This document shows positions 21,306-34,721 of a DNA stretch of 64,000 nucleotides, piece after piece; position 1 is the stretch's first letter; each line of letters starts with the position of its first letter. Source of the stretch: Rhabdornis inornatus (lineage: Eukaryota; Chordata; Aves; Passeriformes; Rhabdornithidae). Location: positions 333,859 to 397,858 of the forward strand of contig VWZS01011036.1 of assembly GCA_013397075.1 (NCBI GenBank). Direction: 5' to 3'. Both the position numbers and the translations under genes were made by a program. Under the pieces are notes generated by a model. The model was not told the DNA's origin, ran no database searches, and worked only from the letters and a program-made list of their open reading frames with translations.

Positions 21306-21845
21306 TCAAGCAATCCCTTGCCCTACAGCTTGTACCTGCAAGGCAGCAGAATGCTCTGATGTTCCGAGGTGGTTACAGGCCTCAATCATCTGCATTAGTG
21401 CTGGATGAGGTTCTGGCAGAAGGGCATGCAATTCCTTTTTACATTCAGGATTTGCTTTGGACATCACCGTTTTTTTCATTAATTCGTCTTTAGCCCTTTC
21501 TTGGGTGATTTGTTTCTCAAGGGCTTGTTTAAGGTGACCAATGAACTGCATATAGGGTTCATTGGGCCCTTGTTTTATATGAACAAAATCCAGTGCAGGT
21601 GTATTACCATCAGGCATTTGCATAAGCACTTTCCTTGCCACATTTTTAATGTCATCTAGTACTTGCCTTGGGAGATTTGGGGCCTGGTCATCAGGTTGAC
21701 TTTGTGCTTCTTTTTCAGCAAGACGGTCAATTGTTAATGCTGACCGTGTTTGATCACCAGCATAATCTAGTAGCAATTGATTCAATAATCTTTTCCATTC
21801 CCCTTCCCACAGGGTGTATTGTGTTGGGGATAACAACATCATCAT
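21306..21845 (-). pseudogene. gag: gag capsid (CA)
   Basis: About 179 open codons. The N-terminal part has SPTQYTLWEGEWKRLL and the C-terminal part has the major homology region (IKQGPNEPYMQFIGHL) followed by ANPECKKELHAL. This is the signature of an orthoretroviral capsid that forms the core shell. It shares the SPT-Y-LWE-EWKRLL pattern with the gag of provirus 2, so the two elements are related at family level. The frame is closed at both ends by stops, while the same frame continues to the zinc knuckles. Confidence 0.92.
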
Positions 21846-21974
21846 TACATACTTTAAGTCGTGAGGTGTTAAAACATGAGCGGTGAAGGTGGCACGAATG
21901 AAGTTGTTGAAGTATGATGATTCCCTCTCATAGTCCTTTGCTGCTTCACATAGTTCCTTTATTTCCCCATTACA

Positions 21975-22490
21975 TCAATGGTTCCCACCGCAGATTCGCT
22001 CCCCCCTTCTATACCGAACCAAAGCTACCGTGAATTTTGATGCCACTTCCCAGTCCCCCCCCTTAATTGCTGTTGTCCAGAATTTCCCCCAGAGGTCTTT
22101 GGGATCTGAGGGGTTAGGTGGAGGCTCATCGGATGCAGGAGGAGTTAAGTTTTCTTCTTCTTCTGAGGAGTAACTCGAGACAAGAACGTTATTGTTAGCA
22201 GAGTAGTGGCAATGGTATTTAATCAGCTTTAGTATCAACTGCATGGGCGCCACCATGTTGTGGGGGGTACTTTTGGGTTCGGGGATGTGGTTCTGGTTCC
22301 CCTGGAAGGGGTGTGGCCTGAAGAAGAAGGGGTGAAGGATGATGCAGGGAAATGGTAGCCAGTGGAAAAGGAGGAAGGAGGAAGAGGTGGAGCAACAGGG
22401 AAGGTCCAAGATGATGTGGCCATCACCATCCTGAGCTGAAGGAGGAGAAGGAGGAGGAGGACACAAGATGGCAGAAGGATGGTAGCTCAT
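21975..22490 (-). pseudogene. gag: gag proline-rich linker region
   Basis: About 171 codons in the same frame as the capsid. It is proline- and serine-rich with an acidic EEEENLTPPAS patch and a segment ending in FTVALVRYRRGER. It fits the linker between matrix and capsid in class II Gag. The upstream half is low in complexity. I see no exact PTAP, PPPY or YPXL budding motif in it. Confidence 0.65.
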
Positions 22491-22514
22491 CTGTGCCTTG
22501 TGGCAAGTTCCATC

Positions 22515-22884
22515 TCATATCCTACTCACAGAAGTCAAAAGCCAAAGAGTAGAGGACCCTGCTGCCTCGGGGTGATCAGAGGTGACCAGAGTCCCAGAAT
22601 CACAAAGCTTGGCTTGCAATTTCAATGTTTCTAAGATCACGCAAAAAGCTGGAAGCATATGGGGAACTACGGGTTCTCTTTCAGTCATGAGATGGTAGAG
22701 CCTAACACCCATGGAGTCCCAACTGTTAAAAGTAAAAATGTTAGCAGCCTCAGTGTTAGGGAAGTTATGGTAAATCCACTTTACTATCAAGGCCCTTTTT
22801 TGGCAGTTTCTTATCATTCTCAACTAAAAATGCTTTAAATTGTCCATATACGCTTCTCTGATCCATGGACATCCCCTGTCCCAT
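22515..22884 (-). pseudogene. gag: gag matrix (MA) with myristoylation start
   Basis: The gag start is best placed at the ATG at 22884, giving MGQGMSMDQRSVYGQFKAFL; MGQ is a typical N-myristoylation start. The frame fails after about 40 codons. The next frame (from about 22823) continues with WIYHNFPNTEAANIFTFNSW and other matrix-like sequence to a stop at 22515. One frameshift near 22800-22823 therefore separates the halves. Matrix targets Gag to the membrane in the family. Confidence 0.75.
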
Positions 22885-23124
22885 GGTTAGTTCTCCCCAG
22901 GCTCCCCTGCAGTCCCATTGCAGATGAGGTGTCGGGCCCAACGAAAATCCACCTGCTTTTCCACTGGTCCACCTGCTGTGCAACCAGTCAGCAGCACTCC
23001 TTAAATTCCAGGGGGGAATGCCGGCCAGTCAGGAAGAGCCACCTGATAATCCCACAGCTGCTATCCTTGTAAAACTAAGGTCACTGTCCAGGATATGGGC
23101 CACAGCCAGACCTTATAAAACTAA
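22885..23124 (-). other. 5' leader of provirus 1
   Basis: Non-coding space of about 240 bases between the primer site and gag. It contains a degenerate second copy (23066-23087) of the block CTTATAAAACTAAGGTC that overlaps the primer site (23112-23133), 46 bases away. I saw no clear splice donor. Confidence 0.6.
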
Positions 23125-23143
23125 GGTCCCTGTTTGGGCACCA
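23125..23143 (-). other. primer binding site, tRNA-Lys3-like
   Basis: The minus-strand sequence TGGTGCCCAAACAGGGACC lies two bases after the LTR CA end. It matches the tRNA-Lys3-type primer site except for two transitions of the CpG-decay type. A Lys primer is usual for betaretroviruses and lentiviruses. Confidence 0.8.
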
Positions 23144-23145
23144 TC

Positions 23146-23569
23146 TGTTGCTGACAGAAGAAGTGGGACCAACAGAGGTTGCCTGAAAAATAATTTTAAT
23201 AAGCACTAACAAAAGGATAAACCATACACTGTAAAGAACAATCTCCAAAGACCCCGTGCATACCCCCCGTGGGTAAGCATGACAATATATAGAGTTTGTG
23301 ACAGCACTGCCAGAGGCCAGTGAACCAATGAACAATTATGTTACCTTATATGTAAAACATTGCTAACCAATCATTAACAAGAACTAAGAACATTACCTTA
23401 TTTGGCGCTACCACATTAACATAACCATTCCCACAATTCTATTTCCTCTCCATAACTATCCAGATGTCTCCCTTCTTAGCATCTTATTTCTCATGGTCTT
23501 AGATTGATGCTTACCTCATTGTTGACCAGGGCCAATCCACCCTCCATCCCCAGTCGCCCAGCTCCTGCA
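23146..23569 (-). repeat. 5' LTR of provirus 1
   Basis: About 424 bp with TG...CA ends on the minus strand (TGCAGGAG...CAGCAACA). It has a TATATA box at plus 23284-23292, a poly(A) signal variant ATTAAA at plus 23195-23200 and a U5 of roughly 45-50 bases before the primer site. The flank after 23569 is CTGGTC; no matching 6-mer was found at the other end of the provirus. Confidence 0.88.
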
Positions 23570-25321
23570 CTGGTCAAGCAAAAACAATCTTTGAATTAAA
23601 TATGTGTTTTGTTTTGCTTTAAAGAAACTAAACAAGGATTAGAGAAGAAGAAATAATCACTGGGTCACACTTCTGAAAGCAGAAAATAATGAAATTACCT
23701 ATAAACTTATTTTAACTGAAATTCAACACAGTTAAAGATGGACATTTGTCTATAAGAATAGCTCACTATTTAATTCAAATCAACAGTCTCTCACCTTTAA
23801 GCACAATCCAGAATTTTTTCCCATTCCAACATTGTTAAACAACATGAAATTGTAAGACATTACAGTCTCTAGGTGGGTAAATATTCTATCTCAGTTAATG
23901 TTTTTCATTGTCTCTGACAATAAACCTATTAAATTGAGCTTCTTCATGTCCAATATAACAAAACCTTTTTTTTTAAATTTATTTATGCCATATGTTAATC
24001 ACAACCAGTCACAGATCTTCTCTCTTCGAGCCTTTCCAAGGTTCCATTTGATCCCTGTACTCCCTGCAATGATGGCAGCTCTGCCTGAACAGGCACAGGA
24101 GCTTAACCATTGCAGTCCCTTACCAATTCCTTCACTCTACTACTTGGATCATCATAGCCCTCAGCCCCAGTGCTTTGTGGGAAAAGTGCCATATCTCAGT
24201 TGTAATGTGTCTGAAAGGCACTAAGCTTCCTTTGTGCCACCCAGACCCTGGAGGATTTTTAATCTGTTTAAGCACTTGAAACAGCCTTCAATTGCCTGGG
24301 TAAGGCTGCTTCCAGAGGGCAGGGCAACATACACACTACTCACAGCCCCATTCCTTCTTGCTTAGAATTTGTTCTTCCATAAAATCCTTGCAATTTTGCA
24401 CTGCAAGCTGATTAGCAAATTAGCTGGGTTAGGCAAAACTTCTCTTATTCCAAGTGCTGAACATCAGGCTCTCCCTCCCTGCAAATTCAGGGAGAACCCT
24501 ATGGGACTGTGGGTCCCCCTGCATGGTACCTTGTGCAGAGCTACGCCAGCAGTTCCAACTGCTGTAGCTCAGTGCAAGAGAAATGAATACATGTGGTGAA
24601 TAACAATGTTGTATTTTGTAACCTATGGGTTAGAAACAAGCACTTCAACAAAACAGAGATCTTTTGGACAGATGGCTGCTGTGCACTGTAACGCAAGACA
24701 AAATGATTTAAGACTAGAGGTGGTGAGTGCTGAATCCTGCTCAAATTTCAGAAGGAATTCAGAACCAGGAAGTAATAATTTTAAATGGAACTTAGAAAAG
24801 ATACTGGTACTAATGCCTTAACTTCTACAAAAAGGGAAAGGGAGGAACACAGGTAGTGTCACTGTGTACAAGGAAAGTTGTGACTAGTTTATATTTTCTT
24901 TCTGTAATGATAACTGTAAGACCAGAATAGTTCTGTATTTCATTGTGCCATGTACACATAATTTTTCTAACACAAAAATGATGTAAAAAGCTGCTCAATG
25001 GGAGCAACTTGACCCAGACTTTGCCAAGGAACACTGCACCATATAAAACAGAAAAAAAGCTGGGGTTTGACAAAGACATTTAAATGATCCCAACAGTTTG
25101 AACAGTCACTCTTAACTACCATGGAGTATTCCAAGAACATGTTCCACTTGGCAGTGTTCTTCATCTCTCAATCATCACTGAATTTGAAGAAAATATTTCA
25201 GTCACTTGTTGTGATTGGTGCTATTGTATTCTGTGTAGTTACATATAACCTAATTACATGAATATTTATTATCTTAAGTGTGACCTTTATGTTGCTTATT
25301 TCAGGCAGAGTAATTTTGAAT
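23570..25321. other. no gene seen
   Basis: Between provirus 1 and the next LTR I see no coding frame with recognisable content. The 108-codon plus-strand frame (23898-24224) is hydrophobic and AT-driven at its start and carries no motif. Confidence 0.4.
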
Positions 25322-25327
25322 GGCTGC

Positions 25328-25900
25328 TGGCATCATGCTTTATCTTCTTTTTTCTTCTGCCAGAGTCGGGATTAAATGCTTGAGAGATGGTATTTCGTGC
25401 TCGGACTCAGATGTTTATTAATTCTTATCTATGTTATAGTGAGTTCTACAGCACTTCTAGCTAACAAGCTAAAAATGGCAATGTATCTCTCTCTCTACAG
25501 GGCCTTTTAAGCCCAAACTGTCCAATTAAGAAAAGCCACCTAAATTAGCTGTACTTTTAACCCAATAACCAATCACTCATGACCTGCAGTGCAGAATTTT
25601 CTATCCAATTACAAAAGCACCACCTAGACCCATGAATAAGAAGATGAAGAAGAAAGAAACCTCTGCTCCAAAATCTCCCCCTTGCCCTACATATATTACT
25701 ATATTCTAAAACTTTGAATTCCAAATCTTCCACCATGTGATATTACACACTTTTATTCAAACTACACACCAGTGGTCCCAGTTCCATCATTCAATTTTGG
25801 AAGTCTTCTCTATGGCCTCAGGTCAAAAGCAGTGTTTTCTTGTGAGTCAGTGCCTGTCAGCACAGAAAGTCTAAAATTCTCAGTATCCAGGGTTGCAACA
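25328..25900 (-). mobile_element. solo LTR, minus strand, near-perfect duplication
   Basis: On the minus strand it starts TGTTGCAACCC at 25900 and ends GATGCCA at 25328, about 573 bp. The flanks are GGCTGC (25322-25327) and GGCTGG (25901-25906), a 6-bp duplication with one mismatch. A minus-strand AATAAA sits in AATTAATAAACATC (plus about 25408-25421), followed by a U5 of about 85 bases containing GAGTCCGAGCACG. This is a classical retroviral LTR layout, probably of ERVK type. Confidence 0.75.
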
Positions 25901-25906
25901 GGCTGG

Positions 25907-28900
25907 TATTTCATTATATACAGAATATTCTTATATCTACAACTAGCCTGTGACCAAAGCTAGAAGACAGCTAAATTTAAAGGTCTTTTCTTTGTATTTT
26001 TTTTTAACTGAGCATGTAAACCATGTCATTTCTTCAGGTTACTTATATGCGGTAGAAAGAAACAGCTAAAAATTCAAGAATCTCAGAAGGCTACTGTATT
26101 TCTCCTCATAAAAGAAATGAGGAAATCAGAGCCTAATTATTACAATTTACATTTTAGGTATAAATTCTGTACAGTATAACTAATAGACAGCCATTTAGCT
26201 TTGAAATTTAGGAAACAAACAAAATCAGTCTCAAATGCTTACTCTTCATACATTCCTAATAAATTGAGTATGATTTTAGAAGTATTCCAAAATTAGTTAT
26301 TTCAAAACTTTTAAACTCTACCTAAAATAATGGTAAGCTATTTACTCCCAAAATAATATAATTTCTGCCTATTAAAATTATAATTCTAGTGCAACATAAA
26401 AAGGTAAAAAAATAACAGAGAAAAACATATAATTTCCTTGACTACTGAGAATGAATAATAATGTAAACAGTAAAATATTTAAATATGAGTAGATCCTTTT
26501 TTTGATTATGTGTACTTGGTAAAGAGCTGCTTCAGACCAGCTGGCATTGGGCAGACATTGATTCCAAAAACATCACCTTTGAATGGAAAAGCAAAAGAAA
26601 CAAACAAACAAACAATCCAACCCAGCAGCAATTAACACCAATGTACCACTGGAGACATACTACAGGGATTCAGGCTTACTGGTCTGAACAAGGAATTTTC
26701 ACATGAAGAAGTACAACATATCACTTCTACCTGGAACTCAAAACAAATGCTTAAAAAGGACATGATCACTTTAATGTTTGAATAATATAAGTTGTATCGC
26801 AAAAGAGAGAAATGGAAAGGAGGAAGGTGAGGTGAACGGAAGGCTTGCTTTGACTTTGTGATGTACATAAAATAGTTAAATTACTATGTCAAGGCATTTA
26901 TATATACATACCACAGTCAGAAAGATAAGCAAAGCTTAATTCTCTGCTTTTAGAAAGCTCCAGTTTTGGAAGAGTAGGGCCTGCAAATCACAAAGCATCT
27001 GTAAACGAGATATCTCTGCACCACAGTGCACAGAAGGACAGTCACCTATTTGTAAAAGCTTGCATCCACAGTTCATGACATATGTTTCCTGTCTAAATAT
27101 GCAGAAAGATAAAGCAAAGAAAGAATCACATAATATAGTCATTTCAGACTTGCAAATGGTCTATGCCAACTAATTATTGCAGTTAGAGCCCTGGACACAG
27201 GAAAAAAGATGGATCATCTTCACAGCACAAATGAAGGCACTAACTCAATTTTTTCACTCAGTGGAATCACTGGATACAATTACTGAAGTACATAGTGGGA
27301 GGCAATAATAGGCTGTTATCGTCTCTGGATAATATATTGCATACCCTCCCACAGGTACAGAAGAGAACAAATTGGGCATATCTGAAAAACCGTGAAGTCC
27401 ATTTCAGTATAAGCTCAATGAAAATGCAAAGAAAGGGGTAAGACGAGCAGCAGCCCCTCTAGTCAGCCTACTTCCACAGTTATGGCCTGTCCTAAGAAGC
27501 AAAACAACTCCCTGTGCATCAGATTCTGCAGGAAAACAGCATTCTGAGGAAACTAACTGCAGGGTTTTTTCTCTTTCCAGTGTTTCAGACTGAGCTGACC
27601 CACAGGTATGTGAAGCAGACACACCTTTAATGCTGATGTCTTGATGGTCCTTCCAGGAACAGGGGAATGCAAGAGGTGCAATGTGAGAAGGATGAGGCCT
27701 GCTGTGCTGCCAAGCCCACAATTTAATGAAAAAGCAACTGAACAGCCAACCTCTCTCCAAGCACCTATTTTTCACTGCTCTGATGCCATTCCAGTCAGAC
27801 TGTGCCAATTTCTGTGAAGGCAATTTATCCTGCCTTTTTGATAGGGCTAGGTGAGAGATTAAAGAAGAAATTCCTGCATGTCCTTCCTTCCCTTACCCCC
27901 GAGTGCCCACAAACTCAGCATTGCATGGCATGATTCATGTGGGTGAAAACAGGAAGAAGAGATAAATTATTTGAGGCTTCCCTTCTTTCCTTTGCACCTT
28001 GCCCTTCTCAACTTTTTACATGCATCTTTCCTCTTTTCCTTTTCCTTTCCATGCAACTCTTTACTTTGCACTTTTTCCTCTTCCAGTCTTTTTATAAAGG
28101 CATGCAGCAATGGGATACATCTTCCAGATGATGAGTAGACACACTCAGGACTAAAGATTTTGTTAGTCACAAGTCACATCCCAGTATGAATTCTGAATAA
28201 TGTTCTTTTGGCACAGACTGAAAGGATCCTAATAACAACCCCCTAAGAAGTTGCTATCTTTACATTTTCCTTTGTCAGGACACAGACATGATGTAAATTT
28301 CAACTCCCTTTTGGTATTCTCTGTCTGCTGGACACATTCAGACTGTCTGGGCAATGACCCTTCAGCAAAGTGACTCAGCTTAAAAGGTAGAATGCAATTT
28401 TGTTATTTTTGGTGCTGTGAGTAAAAATGCACAGAATTCAGCAAAATATATTCAGATGCACACTGCAAGTCAACAAAAGCTTTGTCCTCTGTCCAACCAA
28501 CTGAGCTTTGGTCTTTTAGACTCTTTGCCACAACTCATCTCCCGAGCCTTTTTCTTTATTTCCTTATCTGGTTGAGAGTCATTTGTTTCCATGCTCTTCC
28601 TTGTAGTGGTACAAGACAGATTTAAACTGACTAGCACTTGATCTCCTCTATTCATGGTGTCTTTATATTCTTCAGCTCTTTTAACTCCCCATCATACTTA
28701 TTTCCTTTATTTGTTTTTTTCCTCTTTACACAGGCAGTAATGCTTATTTTCCTTGCTTATATAACCAATTTCCTCAGCTATGCAAACAATACCAAGATTG
28801 TCATATTCTTCAGCAGACAGACATTTTGCCAGTCGGTATCTATAAGGACATTTTCAGTCTCTCTTCTCCTTGTTTTTGTATCACTTGCTGATGATGGATT

Positions 28901-31900
28901 TTTTAGTCTTTTTCCTTTTGTGACTGCAGTAGCTCTTTACTATGATTTTTTGCCACCAATATGAATATGCTAATAGGACACAGGGTACCAAAAACACTTT
29001 GTGTAACTATTCCTATTAGCTTTAATTCCTGATTTTCTTGAGATGGTAACTCTCTAGGGTAAAAAATCTGTCTTATCTAAGATCACAGCTCCAAGATCCA
29101 GAGTAAATGCAATGCTCCTATGTCAAATTCTTTCCAGTAACAGTGTGGCACTGGTGTGATATTAGTATGATATTAACATATGTGGGAAATTAGCATGAGT
29201 TGTCACACAGCCCCATGTGCAACAGGAACAGCCAGACCCTGACCAGCACTTTGCAACTAATTCCCTGCATGTATTACCCAGCACACACACAGAGGATTAG
29301 ATTCCTTTTGAGCATCTGAAGACCAGTTTATGACACTATCACCCACCTGATTACACTTCAGTGACTGCAAGGAGAGAAACTGTGGTGACATCGGTAAGAC
29401 CCAAATCAAGATACTAAGTTTGCTGTTCAGCCTAACCCTTGTAGGTTCAAAGGTAACGTATATTGTAAGCCCTTTAAGAGGAGATATCACAGAAAGGCTT
29501 TATAGAATGTAATTTTGTAATCCTTTTTTTATTCTTCCAGTCTCATTTAAAACCTTACTTTTGTAAAGCCAGGTAAGGTTCTCCCATCTTAAAGTTCACG
29601 TCAGGCCTATCTTTCCTGTGTTCATGTGTTTGTAATTGATTCTGCAGAAAATTAGGTATTTTTGCTTTGGCACAGCAAGGGCTTCTCTAGGACCATGGAT
29701 TGCAAATTCTGTGCTGGAGCAGATCGCAAATTCTGTGCTCAGCTCAGTGGCTAACAAAACACATGGAGCCCCTCTGTGACAAAGCAGGACCAGGTGAAAC
29801 AATGGCTGCCAAAAAGCAAAAATAAGAATTTGGCATTTTAAAAACTGTCAGCTTGATGGTCCTTGCACCTGAACTACTCCAGCCATAGAATGAATAGCAT
29901 GTCCGGTTTCCTCCTACTCTCACTAGCACATGCTATTGTGAGCATTACAAAGGTAGTACATGCAATTCAGTCTCCTCACAGTCTCAGTGTTTTGGCCCTC
30001 TGCCCATACTATTCTCAAGACAGCCACTATGTATCTTTGGACAGAAATGAAATCACTAATTACAAATTGCTTATCTTAGCAAGACTGAAAAATCCTTCTT
30101 GGAGATTGAAGTCTTTCCATTTGCTACAACTGCCAGCAGGGCTCTGCATTTGGGTTTTAGCTAACAATAAGGTTATGCAGAAAAGAAATACCTGTCTTCC
30201 CATTTGGTCTCAGACCTTTCTTCTGTGTGACTCTGGGCAGCAGTCTGTTTGTTCCCCCAGGGTTTCAAAACTCTTCTTGTATTTGCCCTTGACATCTTGA
30301 GAAGTGATAGGAAAAAAACTACAGGGACAGCATCAAGCAAACCTGCTCAGAAAGGGAAAGGAATTTGTAAAGAAAAAAAAGAAAAGAAAGAAAAATCATG
30401 CACAGTGCAAAGCTGACAAATCCCTTGTACAAACATATAAATAAATTAAATAGTACTAATGGATGAGTGGAGGAAAGACAATAGCTTATCAGCCTCAGTT
30501 GCATCAAGAAGTACCAATTTCACACTCTGACACCTTACATTACTGAAAAGAAAGATATAGACTTATGCATTAATCAGAAAAAAAATTAAACATAAATGTT
30601 TCCCCCCATTCCCGTCTGCAGTTTGTTATTTAGAAAAATACAATTAGAACAGTAGAAACTGGCATTAAAACAGAGATATAATGACATCTACTGGCTGCTG
30701 GGAACTGGCTGAAAATGCTAAAAATGTTTTAGATTTTTCTCCCTTTCCTCAAAATATTTAAACTGAGACTCTTATTACTAGTCATAGAGTTTAGCCATTG
30801 AATAGGGAATGGAGAACAGCTCAGTATATTCACCAAATAAAAAACTGGTCAAATTTTAACCAATTACCTACCTGATTAAAAACACCTACATTGCTTAATA
30901 TGTTTTAGATAATTAATATTAATGCTAGCGATTAAAGCAATGGTCTCCTCCAGAACTACCAGAAACTGGAAAAAAACCCAGAAACACTGCAATTTTGCAC
31001 TGGATGAAGGTCTCCATTGCACATTTTTCAAGAATACTGATAAACAGAACTAAGTCTCTTATAAAAAAATTACTTAAGCAGCTGAATTTTACAGCACAGC
31101 ATTACTTTGTAAAATGATAATCATTACCTTTTTTCCTGAATTTATTTAGTGCATTATTGTTCATTTTTTTATTCAGATTTCCCAGCACTTTCTTTTTTAG
31201 TGATTTTATACATTTTCACATGAACAAGACATTCTATTCCAAGGGTTTTTTTGCTCCTACTCTTTTTTTAACCATCTTAGAACAATCACCCATGATATAA
31301 AAATCTCAGAATGTCTTGAGATTTTGTTAAAGGTCACAGAAACATCTCAGTCCTAAGTTAAAATTGTTCTTTGTGCGATACATGTCTTCTGGCCTCTCTT
31401 ATAGATCTGTGAGTGAGGCCCTTATCCCTGTTAGCAGTGATACTCTGTGGGTGATACTGCCAGTACAAACAAATCGATCTTGCTCACTTTCTATTTACCA
31501 CAAGATGTATTTTCTCCTCCTGCAGTTTCTCCACACTAGCTAATTAAACTCCTCTCTACTCTGTATTTGGTGGTCTCTTCACCAAGAAATATCAATCTAG
31601 CTCTCACGCCTCGAAAAAGAATCAGAAATTAGTCTGATAGAGACACAAGTATTTGGTGATTCTTTCCTAATATATTCATCTGGAAAAAAAGAAAAATTCT
31701 AAGGAGATCACAGTGTTATCCTAGCTGATGTTTATATAGCATATATTTATGCAACATACTGCAGAGAAGCAAAAGTAAGCCTCAATTTTGGCCTTGAGCC
31801 ACGGCCAAAATAGACAAACATGAACAATGAGATAGCATGCAAACAAAGGTGGGGGGGAAAGCTGAGGGTGAACAAAAACAAGAGCTGATATTTGCAAGAG

Positions 31901-34445
31901 CAGACTGGTGGGTTTACGAGTATTTTTCATAAACTTTCAATGGCTTCTCCACTGCAGGAATGGATACAGACTTAGCAGGAATAGCACAGCTGGGCAGCTG
32001 GACTGAGCAGTGCTCCCTCTTCCCCAGGCTTGGACTCAGAGCAGGGGATGTTGTGGTGGGCTGTGGCTGTGAAGGACAATCAGGCATCCCCTGATATTCA
32101 TTCCTGCAGCAGCTTCACTTTGGTCCATGTATCTGCCTGAACCTGGGGGTAAGCTGTAGTGCTGCATGAGTTACCACTGCCAGAGCAGGACAACACAGAA
32201 TCATCTTTCATCGTTCATGTGACTTTTTATTTCATATACCAGTGTGTTTTGAAGTTCACAAAATGTTTCTAGGTATTCCTTTAGGGATGTTGTGGATATA
32301 TTCCTGCTACTACTTTTTGTCCAATCCTATTATATTTTAAAAATTGTTAGCAATACACTAAACTGAAATTGATACATTGTTCTTGATAACTTTTTACTCC
32401 ATAAGCTATCATACAAAATGTACTGAAGTGAATAATTCAGAATTTATACTGAAATCGTATACAAATACGAAGAAAAAATATCTGAAAATATTACCTTGGA
32501 CTGTTCCAACACATCCGTAGAAAGAAATACAGTATCATAGTATTTCATGCTCATAAATTTTAACTACAAAATACTCCAATATGAGTTATTCATTAAAGCT
32601 ACCACTACAGATTCCAACAGTTAGCCCACTTGGGAAGTTCTAGTTCAAACAACAAGAGAGCAGCAGGTTGCTTTAACTCAACTTGTTCATCAAACAATTC
32701 CCACATGAAACAGCATGAAATATCTGTACTTCCTAGGGAGCAAAATCCATCATTTCACCTAGCTCAGAATGTTACAAAAGTCACCTAATCTTTTCCTTAA
32801 AAAACCCACAAAATAGTTCTGATGAATCACTCTCTAGAAGAGCCTCTTTCTCTTCATCAAGTTCAAAAGAAATTTAGCTAAGACATGGATATCTATATTG
32901 CAGAAGTCTGAAGCTGAAGGAGACTGAATCTCAGCCTATAGATAAGAAGCAATATTCTTCTTGCACTCAAGCTCCCAGCAGTCTTCAGGACTGAATTTTG
33001 GCCTGCTATTTCACTGCTCTGAGGGGCTGGAGGACTTGAAGTGCAGCCTTCTATGTTCTCTGCTGAGCTGTGCCTTCTGCAGACCCTGGGAATTCCAGCT
33101 TTGTGCTTCTACGTGCAACTGAGACTGCAGGTCTGCACTGCCAAAATGTGTCATGTAATGGGAGTGACCTCCAAGCCCAGCAAAAGGAGCAGTCATTCAC
33201 TTTATATGAGAACTGGCTTTTTGTTCTTGGGGAGTACAACTTGCTGAGATTCTGTATTAGAGTTTTTCCCACATTTTAATTTTTTTACCAATTTCTACAT
33301 ATACATATTTCATGGCCCTGATTTGGTATCTGTATTTACAGACAACTCTCCAAGTTGTGTATTAAACTGAAAAGGAAGAATTTTTCTCCTGTGATATTGT
33401 TTTAGATCTTCATAAAATTCTTATTGCATAGCTGCCTTTTTTTCCAACATCTCTATTCACAGGTCCATGTAAAAACATAGATCTTTTATTATGTAAATAA
33501 AGTCTACAAGAAGAAAATTAGGAGGGCTGAAGCTGTCTGACTTCATACATCATAATGATTGATTTTTGCTATCATTAAACAGCTATTTCTAATGCGTATT
33601 TTGCAATGGAGATAGAAAATATAAGGGTAAAATGCAATAGGTTTACAGCAACCTGTTTACAGCAATGTAACATAATATGGTGTTTCTTTCATTTTTAATG
33701 AATTGATGTCATCATAACTTCCTAATTTCTAGTTTGAAATAGCTACTTCTGATGCTGTTATGGAAACACAGCAATATCAAAAACCAGATTTATTGAAAAG
33801 TTACCTTATGCTTTATATTTCATAAAATCATCTCTTCCAGTAGCCTGCCTACCATTTTCTCACAAAATTGCATTCTATATTCAAAAAAACCCCTTGGTGT
33901 TTTAGAATAACTCCCATGTGGTCATTCACTGACTGTTACAATAAATTTGCCATGAAAGGTTTCGTCTGGTTAAAGGTAGGAATATTTTAATGATTTGTCT
34001 ATTTAATGGGCTTCAGGCAGGCACAGTTATTTTATATAGAACTGCATAAAAGTGTAAAAAAAAGCTTGCTATATCAGTGAATCCATGCTGCCTACTGTAA
34101 GAGTGCACTGATGGAGGTTCAAGTCCCATTTCAGCCCTAAATAAAACAGAGACTTTTCCTCTCAGCTTAAGTCATAAACACAAACAAAATTCCTGTGTTA
34201 GAGCTGCGGCATTGCCTGGCTTTCCAGACCTATCTACATTTAAAAGTGTAAACTGCTGCTGATGCAACAAAGACCAAATTTTAGTTATACCCATTCACCA
34301 TCTCTGTAAATCACTACTGAGTGATACTATACCACCCTTCTCCTATGGAGTATCTGTAGCCTTTATCCCATCAGGTTTTTATTCTGTAGCAACAGCTAAA
34401 CATACAAAAAGGATTAAAAAAAAAAAAAATCACTTCAGTTCCTAC
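25907..34445. other. 8.5 kb without a firm gene
   Basis: No repeat ends or conserved domains were recognised. Three weak exon-like points were noted. A minus-strand open stretch follows a strong acceptor (27092 down to 26936, 52 codons, Cys-rich). A possible minus-strand terminal exon lies near 26510-26590, after a pyrimidine tract. A 25-base plus-strand segment 27581-27605 has strong acceptor and donor consensus. The 139-codon minus-strand frame 27404-27823 has no ATG start and no motif. All could be chance. Confidence 0.35.
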
Positions 34446-34556
34446 CTTGACTGGCCAAGACATTCCAAGTGATTTTCCAGAGGTTATTTCAATCCTTAGC
34501 ACAATGGCTGCAGCCAGCACCATGAGCTTAGTTCTCAGCTTGGTTTTCAGAAATAT
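34446..34556 (-). other. exon-like segment with acceptor and donor, unrecognised
   Basis: On the minus strand, TTTATTTTGTAG precedes position 34556 and GTAGGA follows 34446, giving a 111-base segment that reads open for 37 codons (for example KLMVLAAAIVLRIEI). Length and phase are consistent with an internal exon, but the complementary strand is also open over most of it and no family is recognised. Treat as a candidate only. Confidence 0.2.
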
Positions 34557-34721
34557 CTACAAAATAAAGCACAATAAAATAACCTAATTTCCTAGGATGC
34601 AGGTATCAAAAAAATAAAAATTTATATGAATAAAATATTTATAAAGCTTTTTGCATTAAAATTGTACATTTCAAACATCATTTTCCACTTGGTTTATATC
34701 TTTGCTTATTCTTTTCCAATT

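Larger units (their letters stand above)
15992..23569 (-). mobile_element. provirus 1: class II-like endogenous retrovirus, degenerate
   Basis: This is a near full-length provirus read on the minus strand. In order it has a 5' LTR (23146-23569), a primer site, leader, gag, dUTPase and protease, RT, RNase H, integrase, env SU and TM, a polypurine tract and a 3' LTR (15992-16345). All genes carry frameshifts, stops or deletions. A younger solo LTR is nested in RNase H. The two LTRs agree at roughly nine sites in ten over the shared core but differ near the U5 end. No matching target duplication was found at the outer ends, which suggests rearrangement of the 3' end. Confidence 0.93.

Noticed and set aside
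15844..23575. GACCAG on the left and CTGGTC on the right as a provirus 1 target duplication
   Set aside because: The two are inverted, not direct, repeats, so they are not a target-site duplication.
27404..27823. 139-codon minus-strand frame
   Set aside because: No ATG at its start, no domain signature, and the opposite strand carries better splice signals; probably chance.
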